A stretch of 56,536 bases of DNA from an uncultured Acidobacteriia bacterium. GTDB lineage: Bacteria; Acidobacteriota; Terriglobia; Bryobacterales; Bryobacteraceae. The position numbers and the translations under genes were made by a program. Shown piece after piece: positions 51,196 through 56,536 of the stretch. Below the pieces are notes generated by a model that saw only the letters and a list, made by a program, of their open reading frames with translations, was not told the DNA's origin and made no database searches. The DNA is taken from positions 1 to 56,536 of the forward strand of contig CAIXXM010000020.1 in the NCBI GenBank assembly GCA_903923395.1. The letters run 5' to 3'. Position 1 is the first letter of the stretch, and each line of letters starts with the position of its first letter.

Positions 51196-51656
51196 CGCAC
51201 AGGCGCAAGGGCCGCGCCCGCAAACTCGATCAGCAACCGCAGCGTTCAGGCGGCCCGCAGTCGTCCGTTTTGCGCGAGTTCCTCGTAAGCGCAAAGGGTG
51301 CGGTGCGCGCCATCAGAAGTTGAGAAACAGCGTCGCACCGCACTCCGTTTTGCGCGTAATCCTCAGTAGCGCACGAGCCGCAGTTCGCGTCGTCAATCGG
51401 GTCGGATCAAGGAACCCGATGAGCTCAACGCGGACGGCGAGTCCGTTGTGCGGCGGTTCCTCAGAAGCCGCACAGGCGCGAGGGCCGTGCCCGCAACATC
51501 GATCAGTAACCACAGCGTTCCGGCGGCCCGAAGGCGTCCGTTGTGCGGCGGTTGCTCAGAAGCCGCACAGGCCACCGTTCGCGGCGTCAATCGAATCAAG
51601 GAACCCGATGAGCTCAACGCGGACGGCGAGTCCGTTGTGCGGCGGTTCCTCAGAAG
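51193..51656. repeat. Array of hairpin repeats with about 95-base period
   Basis: Five hairpin positions, each after TCCGTT: 51269-51295 (stem TTTGCGC/GCGCAAA), 51351-51373 (TGCGC/GCGCA), 51447-51474 and 51542-51569 (both TGTGCGGC/GCCGCACA), and 51636-51656, whose right arm is missing. Loops share a TTCCTCAGAA-like sequence. Spacing is 82, 96, 95 and 94 bases. The sequences between are mostly of two related kinds that alternate. A 62-base exact repeat occurs at 51406-51467 and 51595-51656. The region 51196-51739 has no gene I can support. Confidence 0.85.
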
Positions 51657-51739
51657 GATCAACCGTCTCACCTCGGTCAAGCAATTCCAGACGGGATCTC
51701 AACTCGTCATCAAAAATCGGCCAGGCGCGCACGCCTGGA

Positions 51740-51990
51740 TCAAGCAACTGGTTTTCCAAATGGCCGCATACCCAGCTTGAGTACTGTCTTCGGCAAGGAA
51801 TCCGTGCCGCAGAGAATGAAAGAACCGAAGTCTTTATACCAGTCACCGGAAGGCGCGACCGGGTTCGTTTCACCTACTCTTGTAGAGACAGCAAGTCGTC
51901 GAGCGAAATATCCCGCTCATCCACTCTTTGGAGAAGGTGCTGCCAAACGCTTCTTGGGAGATTAGCAAACTGAATCTTCGGCAATCGCAT
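51740..51990 (-). pseudogene. Frameshifted partner of the RHH antitoxin
   Basis: The frame starts at 51990 (MRLPKIQFANLPRSVWQHLL QRVDERDISLDDLLSLQE) and stops at 51874-51876. The continuation NPVAPSGDWYKDFGSFILCG TDSLPKTVLKLGMRPFGKPV is in a different frame and ends at a TGA at 51740. One missing base near 51873-51877 explains both halves and would restore an 84-codon gene. It overlaps the preceding antitoxin by 29 bp, the layout of a two-gene toxin-antitoxin operon; the intact family is a small unnamed protein of roughly 85 residues that I know only as a neighbour of such RHH genes. The surviving 38-residue product is probably inert. Confidence 0.68.
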
Positions 51991-52273
51991 CTCTCCCGAA
52001 GATGGCAGAAATCAGGTCCCTGCCTGCTGCGTTCTTCGCAGCCGGATCACTTTCAGAAAGAAACCGCCCGTGAGCTGACTTCAGTTGCTCTTTTGCTTCG
52101 AGCTCGGCCCGAACGCCACGCTCTGCAAAGACCACCAGCGCGCGGCTCATCGTGAGGTGTTGCTCCCTGGCTGCGCGGCGCAATTCTGGCAACAATGCCG
52201 CCGGGATTGTCACGCTCTGCCGGAGCGACCCTGCGGATGCCTTCTTGTTCGCCGCCACATTTCGGGTTGCCAT
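51962..52273 (-). CDS. Ribbon-helix-helix protein, antitoxin-like
   Basis: A 103-residue protein. A basic N-terminal tail (MATRNVAANKKASAGS) leads into a ribbon-helix-helix motif (LRQSVTIPAALLPELRRAAREQHLTMSRALVVFAERGVR) and an acidic helical tail (AELEAKEQLKSAHGRFLSES). The form is that of a CopG/MetJ-type antitoxin or small repressor. The ATG at 52273 is chosen because upstream in-frame codons lie in the unrelated leader. It overlaps its downstream partner, which is frameshifted, and follows the terminase-like genes on the same strand with a 61-bp gap. Alternative: a stand-alone repressor. Confidence 0.75.
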   Translation of the reverse strand: MATRNVAANKKASAGSLRQSVTIPAALLPELRRAAREQHLTMSRALVVFAERGVRAELEAKEQLKSAHGRFLSESDPAAKNAAGRDLISAIFGRDAIAEDSVC

Positions 52274-52334
52274 ATATAGAGAATAACAGCGAAACGGCGC
52301 AACTTCCCCCTCCACACCTCACCCCCTCCACCCC

Positions 52335-53138
52335 TCAAAACGGCGGCCGGTTCCCCTCTCCCGTCACCGTCTCCTCCAGCAGCGGCTCTTCGAAAATCCC
52401 GTTCTCCGCCGACCCGAACTGGCACTCATACTCCTGCGCATACTTCTCCGGCGTCTTGTCCTCCCGCTCCTTCGCCAGAAACTCCTCACTCAGCCGCGGA
52501 CAATCGGACGCCTTCACCTGCTGCTTCTTCCACCGGTTCCCCGCCGAAACGTGCGCTTTGTAATAGAACCCATACCTCGGCCCCGAAGTCGAAAGCAGCC
52601 ACGTATTCCCGTTCTTCACCACCAGCGCCGGCCGCACAATTTGATACGCCTCGTCATTCTTGAAGTGCGCCGCCTCATCCACAATCAGCAGACTCGCCGT
52701 GAAACACCGTATGTTCTTCGGCATCTCCGGCAACCCGATAATCCGCGACCCGTTCGGCAGCACCACCGAACAGCTCCGCCTCGGATCCCTCGGCAGCTTC
52801 ACCCCATACGCCAGCCGCTCCGCAAATTCGCGCGCGATCGCCACCAAATTCATGCTCTGGCTCTCCGTCGGAGCCAGCACCAGCGCCGTCATCCCCGGCT
52901 CCAGCCAGCCCCGCGCCACCGCCATCGCTGCCGTCGCCGTCGATTTCCCCCACTGCCGCGTGCAGTTCAACACCACATCATCCTTCGCCCACCCGAGCAG
53001 CTCCCTCTGCGGCTCATCCGGTTCAAACCCCATCCGCGCGATCAACTCCCAGTAATCCTCCGCCGGAGCCTCCGCGCGTGCCACCTCTTCGTTGGCTGGA
53101 ATGTCCTGGATATGTATCCCACACCGCTTCGCCCACAT
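52335..53138 (-). CDS. Terminase-like ATPase domain protein
   Basis: A 267-residue protein corresponding to the ATPase half of phage large terminase (TerL): Walker A CTRQWGKST at 59-67, Walker B LLIVDEAAH at 150-158, coupling motif LLSTSGP at 181-187. Terminases package phage DNA into proheads. The chain ends soon after these motifs, so the RNase H-like nuclease half is absent; it is encoded by the gene just upstream, 13 bp away. The usual order in a single TerL is ATPase then nuclease, so the two halves are split and permuted. ATG at 53138 is preferred over a longer frame overlapping the nuclease gene. The coding strand is notably G-rich at codon third positions. Confidence 0.78.
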   Translation of the reverse strand: MWAKRCGIHIQDIPANEEVARAEAPAEDYWELIARMGFEPDEPQRELLGWAKDDVVLNCTRQWGKSTATAAMAVARGWLEPGMTALVLAPTESQSMNLVAIAREFAERLAYGVKLPRDPRRSCSVVLPNGSRIIGLPEMPKNIRCFTASLLIVDEAAHFKNDEAYQIVRPALVVKNGNTWLLSTSGPRYGFYYKAHVSAGNRWKKQQVKASDCPRLSEEFLAKEREDKTPEKYAQEYECQFGSAENGIFEEPLLEETVTGEGNRPPF

Positions 53139-53151
53139 AACTGGACCCACC

Positions 53152-53787
53152 CTACAGCCACGGCACCCGGACGTCGCCCGGATACGACTGCAGCAGCGCC
53201 CACTGCGCCAGTGCCGCCGCGAACGCAAGATCATCATGTCCGCTGCCTTTGCCGCTGGCTGTCAAATAGCCGTTGGGCGTGCGTATCTCTTCCACGCACC
53301 GCAGTTCATGCATCAGTTCTTCAAAGCCCGGCATGTCTTTCCGGATCACGGTGCGCCCCTGTTCCATCCCGGCCCGCAGCATGTAGAACAACTGGCTCTT
53401 GGTTGCGGAGTGGTACGAGGCTCCCTTCCGGCCGGGCAGACTCCCGGTGTCCCCGTGTCCGCCGGTGATCATCACGGGCCACACCCGGCCCTTCAGCCCG
53501 ACGGCGTCCATGATCTCCAGCACGGCTTCGCCAACGCCCGTGGCATCCACGGCGCAGCGCACGCCCCAGCCCCGGCTCTCCGCCACCCGCCACCGCCGCG
53601 CGAGATCTTTGGCAATATCGGTGTACCGGGTCCCGAGAGGGTACCGCTCCGCCAGAATAAACTCCATGCGCGGCGCCGTCGGGAACCGGACCTGCACCGG
53701 GTCCCAGGCCTTGACCACCGTCCGCCGAAACCCCGCCACCAGCGCCGTATAATCCCGTCGTTTTCCTAAATCCAAACCCAAAAACAT
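53152..53787 (-). CDS. Terminase-like RNase H-fold nuclease domain protein
   Basis: A 211-residue protein matching the nuclease half of large terminases, which cuts DNA with an RNase H-like fold and two metals. The catalytic acids are visible at the family positions: D6 in FLGLDLGKRRDYTAL, D81 in AVDATGVGEAVLE and D185/D186 in GSGHDDLAFAAALA. Start at the ATG at 53787 is supported by GGAG six bases upstream; in-frame ATGs at 53799 and 53829 would extend it. The neighbouring downstream gene carries the ATPase half. No portal, capsid or protease gene lies near. If not phage-derived, both could belong to a plasmid, gene-transfer-agent or defence-related system. Confidence 0.72.
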   Translation of the reverse strand: MFLGLDLGKRRDYTALVAGFRRTVVKAWDPVQVRFPTAPRMEFILAERYPLGTRYTDIAKDLARRWRVAESRGWGVRCAVDATGVGEAVLEIMDAVGLKGRVWPVMITGGHGDTGSLPGRKGASYHSATKSQLFYMLRAGMEQGRTVIRKDMPGFEELMHELRCVEEIRTPNGYLTASGKGSGHDDLAFAAALAQWALLQSYPGDVRVPWL

Positions 53788-53887
53788 CTGAGTCTCCATG
53801 GCCATGGCATACCACGGCCCAGAAAGCAATAATGTGGAAGTGCTTGATTCGAAAAGAAAAAAGTGCTGTGATCATTCGCGGCTGTGG

Positions 53888-53906
53888 GGCAGGTTGCCAA
53901 CCTGCC
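53888..53906. repeat. Short hairpin in the gap before the 54063 gene
   Basis: 8-bp perfect stem GGCAGGTT / AACCTGCC with a GCC loop, followed by a second CCCGCC/GGCGGG-like segment (about 53921). The 275-base gap (53788-54062) otherwise shows nothing recognisable. Confidence 0.6.
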
Positions 53907-54062
53907 GCGGGGTGCCATCCCGCCTGCCAAGTACAGGAGCTTGTTGAAAAATGACCCCGCGAAATTGCGAAAGTAATAAAGAGCACAATTCGACCACGCC
54001 CTCGGATTTTCGGCTCAAACCACTATCACAATTCCAAATCTCCGGTGTACCATCACTCCTAT

Positions 54063-55256
54063 ATGCGCATCCGGTTAATACTCGCGGGTTTAATCGCATC
54101 GGTTACCAGCCTTCCCGCGGAAGATTTTACGCTGACCCAGGGCAATATCGGCCCAATCCATGTCCACACGGAAATGACCTACCAAGGCAAAGGGGAACGC
54201 CTGGTTGCCACGGCCACCAACGACTCCGGCGTCGTAATCCCCTATGTCCGCTTTTGTGTTTCCGCTTCCATGAAAGGCTGCTTATTCACCATGTGGACCA
54301 CAGCAGCCTGGCAGCCGGGAAAACAGCTCAGTTGGGACACCACCAGTAACCGGAAAGTGCCCAACTTATCTCATGAAGTAAGAATCGATTCGCTCAACGC
54401 AACTCCTGTTGCTCCCGCTCCAAATACCTCAACAGCGGAAGTTCCACAATCCAATCCCACACCCGATCCCAAGCCTCAGGTGTCGGAACCAACCCGCGCA
54501 CCTCCTCCCGCGCCCCCGGTGACGCAGGCACCGCCCGGAACTCCAATGCTCCTGGACGGCACACCAGTGCGCGCCCGCCTAACCCGGAACCTGACCTCCG
54601 CCGAGGCCAAGGTCGGTGACACCGTAGTTTTTGAGGTCTTGGACGACATTGTCGCCGCAGGCACCGTCATGATCCCCCGGGGAGCTAACGCCATGGGCAC
54701 GGTCACAGACGCTGCAACCAAGAAAAGCATGGGGCGCGCGGGCCATTTGGATGTGGGTATTGACTACGTGCGCACCGCCACAGGCGATAAGATCCTCCTG
54801 CGCGGCGTGCAGAACACCAAAGCGGGCGGACACATCGGTGCAATGACCGGAGCCATCGTCGCCACCAGCATTGTCTTCTTTCCCGCCGCCCCGCTCTTCC
54901 TCTTCGTTCACGGCAAGGACGCAGTGATCCCCAAAGGTCATGAAGTAACTGTCTATGTCAACGGCGATTACCCTGTAAGATCCACCGTCTCCGCACCCGC
55001 ACCGCAGACACAGCCAATTACAGCCGTAACGGGGATCATGGCACCAATACAGCCCGCAACTCCGGCAGGCCAGAAAGCCATGACCAATGCCGACATCCTC
55101 GCCTTGCATGCAGCCGCTTTCTCAGATGACTTGATCATCTCGAAAATCCTCACCTCCATACCGGATTTCAAGTTGGAGACCGAAGATCTGGTCAAACTGA
55201 AACAAGCCGGGATTTCAGAAGCAGTAATTACCGCGATGTTGAAAGCGCACAGGTGA
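54063..55256 (+). CDS. Secreted protein with C-terminal SHOCT-like tail
   Basis: A 397-residue exported protein, role unknown. Signal peptide (MRIRLILAGLIASVTSLPAE); an N-terminal beta domain (FTLTQGNIGPIHVHTEMTYQ ... VIPYVRFCVSASMKG); a Pro/Thr/Ala-rich linker (about 115-165); a middle beta domain (TPVRARLTRNLTSAEAKVGDTVVFEVLDDIVAAGTVMIPRGANAMGTVTDA) like those in acidobacterial TIGR-type secreted repeats; a probable membrane or membrane-associated hydrophobic stretch (AIVATSIVFFPAAPLFLFV); and a short C-terminal helical module (MTNADILALHAAAFSDDLII ... LKQAGISEAVITAMLKAHR) of the type often seen at the ends of such proteins. The start at 54063 is preferred over 54045. It is followed by the methylase gene after 207 bp. 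Confidence 0.72.
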   Translation: MRIRLILAGLIASVTSLPAEDFTLTQGNIGPIHVHTEMTYQGKGERLVATATNDSGVVIPYVRFCVSASMKGCLFTMWTTAAWQPGKQLSWDTTSNRKVPNLSHEVRIDSLNATPVAPAPNTSTAEVPQSNPTPDPKPQVSEPTRAPPPAPPVTQAPPGTPMLLDGTPVRARLTRNLTSAEAKVGDTVVFEVLDDIVAAGTVMIPRGANAMGTVTDAATKKSMGRAGHLDVGIDYVRTATGDKILLRGVQNTKAGGHIGAMTGAIVATSIVFFPAAPLFLFVHGKDAVIPKGHEVTVYVNGDYPVRSTVSAPAPQTQPITAVTGIMAPIQPATPAGQKAMTNADILALHAAAFSDDLIISKILTSIPDFKLETEDLVKLKQAGISEAVITAMLKAHR

Positions 55257-55463
55257 GCAAGACACCTGATGACTGCCACTGGCGCGCGCCACGGGCCATC
55301 GCGAAGCCCAACCCGCACATCATGCATCCCACAATCCGGTAAACTGATGCATAAAATGAAATTTCGAAAAGCCGCCATACGATCCGCCCTGCTCATCGCC
55401 CCCGCTCACCACAACCGGCAGCAACCCAATACGAAAACCGCTTCCGCAAGCCGCTAACCCAAC

Positions 55464-56536
55464 ATGCCCGCCAACACCACCGAACTGGAAAAGCGCCTCT
55501 GGGACTCCGCCAATCAACTCCGGGGCAACTCCGACCTCAAATCCCACGAATACTCTGTCCCCGTCCTCGGACTCATCTTCCTCCGCTTCGCCGACCACAA
55601 GTTCTCCCTCGCTGAACAGCAACTCAAGGGCCAGGGCTCAGGCCGCCGCACCATCGGCAAGGCCGATTACCAGGCCCGCGGCGTGCTCTACCTCCCGGAA
55701 GCCGCCCGCTTCTCGAACCTGCTCCAGTTGACCGAAGGCGACGACATCGGCAAAGCCATCATCGAAGCGATGAAGGCACTCGAAGCCGATAACGAAGACC
55801 TGCGCGGCGTTCTCCCCAAGAACTACACCAAGTTCGACCGCGGCCTGCTCGTCTCCCTGCTGAAGAACTTCGCCGCCATCCCCATGGACATCGAAGGCGA
55901 CGCCTTCGGCCAGATCTACGAATACTTCCTCGGCAAATTCGCCATGACCGAGGGCCAGAAGGGCGGCGAATTCTTCACGCCCACCAGCATCGTCAAGCTG
56001 ATCGTGGCCATCATCGAACCCTTCCAGGGACGCATCCTCGATCCCGCCTGTGGCTCCGGCGGCATGTTCGTCCAATCGGCGGCCTTCGTGGAAGCGCACC
56101 GCAAGGACACCCACGGGATCTCCATCTACGGCCAGGAGAAGACCGAAGAGACCATCCGGCTCTGCAAGATGAACCTTGCCGTCCATGGACTTTCCGGGGA
56201 CATCCTGCAAGGCCTCACCTACTACGTGGACCGGCACCAGAGTGTCGAAGGCTTCGACTTCATCATGGCGAATCCACCGTTCAACGTGAAGGAAGTGGAC
56301 AAGGAGAAGTTGAAGGACGATCCCCGCTATCCATTCGGATTACCCGCTGCCGACAACGCCAACTACCTGTGGATTCAAATCTTCTATTCGAGATTGAATG
56401 CCAACGGGCGTGCAGGGTTCGTGATGGCGAACTCAGCCGGGGATGCACGGGGTTCTGAGCTTGAGGTTCGGAAGAAGCTGATCGAAGATCGGGCCGTCGA
56501 TGTAATGATCTCGGTCGGACCGAACTTCTTTTACAC
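55464..56536 (+). CDS. hsdM: Type I restriction-modification methyltransferase subunit, 3' end cut
   Basis: The first ~357 residues of an HsdM (M) subunit, which with S methylates host DNA and with R forms the restriction complex. The N-terminal four-helix domain ([41 protein letters not shown]) and the methylase core are clear: the SAM-binding motif [13 protein letters not shown] and the catalytic NPPFN motif for N6-adenine methylation. The ATG at 55464 is the start. The gene continues beyond the window, so hsdS and hsdR may follow. C-rich codon choice resembles that at the left end of the window. Its position beside terminase-like and antitoxin genes marks an accessory or defence region. 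Confidence 0.93.
   Translation, partial: MPANTTELEKRLWDSANQLRGNSDLKSHEYSVPVLGLIFLRFADHKFSLAEQQLKGQGSGRRTIGKADYQARGVLYLPEAARFSNLLQLTEGDDIGKAIIEAMKALEADNEDLRGVLPKNYTKFDRGLLVSLLKNFAAIPMDIEGDAFGQIYEYFLGKFAMTEGQKGGEFFTPTSIVKLIVAIIEPFQGRILDPACGSGGMFVQSAAFVEAHRKDTHGISIYGQEKTEETIRLCKMNLAVHGLSGDILQGLTYYVDRHQSVEGFDFIMANPPFNVKEVDKEKLKDDPRYPFGLPAADNANYLWIQIFYSRLNANGRAGFVMANSAGDARGSELEVRKKLIEDRAVDVMISVGPNFFY

Noticed and set aside
51193-51656. CRISPR array
   Set aside because: Spacing is about 95 bases, repeats are not identical, spacers repeat, and there are no cas genes nearby.
51173-51973. 266-codon frame across the hairpin array
   Set aside because: Repeats in the translation follow the DNA repeats; start overlaps the enolase-superfamily gene; no conserved domain. 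Minus-strand frames at 51393-51680 and 51556-51873 are rejected likewise.

Overview
The window looks like chromosome of an acidobacterium of the Solibacter/Bryobacter group. The support is the gene content: a secreted protein ending in the Solibacter-type TIGR03437 domain (12500-14278), a very large Oar-like TonB-dependent receptor with a carboxypeptidase-like N-terminus (42541-45966), three pairs of planctomycete/acidobacterial cytochrome-type proteins with DUF1552 or DUF1501 partners, ankyrin and NIPSNAP proteins, and GC-rich DNA throughout. No rRNA or tRNA gene was seen.

Layout. 1-4.8 kb: DUF1592/DUF1552 pair plus a nucleoside-hydrolase-like protein. 4.8-10.6 kb: small protein, split chromate transporter, secreted beta-lactamase-fold hydrolase, repeat-rich secreted protein, paired four-helix transporters. 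10.6-14.3 kb: signal peptidase I, a MauE-thioredoxin fusion and the TIGR03437 protein. 14.4-20.7 kb: NIPSNAP and mannonate-dehydratase-like proteins facing a DUF1549/DUF1553-DUF1501 operon. 20.8-24.8 kb: housekeeping block miaA-rpoN-hpf-rapZ. 24.9-28.1 kb: TPR protein, antitoxin with a broken PIN toxin, membrane protein. 28.3-29.6 kb: a RAYT transposase gene followed by the REP array it probably belongs to. 29.8-39.5 kb: ankyrin protein, ROK kinase, another cytochrome/DUF1501 pair, a two-subunit molybdenum hydroxylase and an orphan GH97 N-domain. 39.5-42.5 kb: a tightly coupled five-gene minus-strand operon led by an HTH/molybdate-binding-like regulator. 42.5-51.2 kb: TonB receptor, SpoIIE-type phosphatase, RibB with a degenerate RibA-like domain, enolase-superfamily protein. 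51.2-56.5 kb: accessory region with an unusual array of hairpin repeats, an RHH antitoxin with a frameshifted partner, two genes that look like a phage terminase cut in two and placed in reversed order, a secreted protein and the start of a type I restriction methylase running off the window.

How genes may work together. The Tat-exported DUF1501/DUF1552 proteins and haem-c-motif proteins probably act together outside the cytoplasm, and signal peptidase I serves export in general. RpoN, HPF and RapZ form the conserved nitrogen/phosphotransfer-linked block, here without ptsN between hpf and rapZ. The most unusual material is non-coding: the RAYT/REP locus at 28.8-29.6 kb, the ~95-nt-period hairpin array at 51.2-51.7 kb, and a 37-nt perfect palindrome present twice (32.3 and 46.1 kb). 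Bases 1-127 hold no gene I can support.
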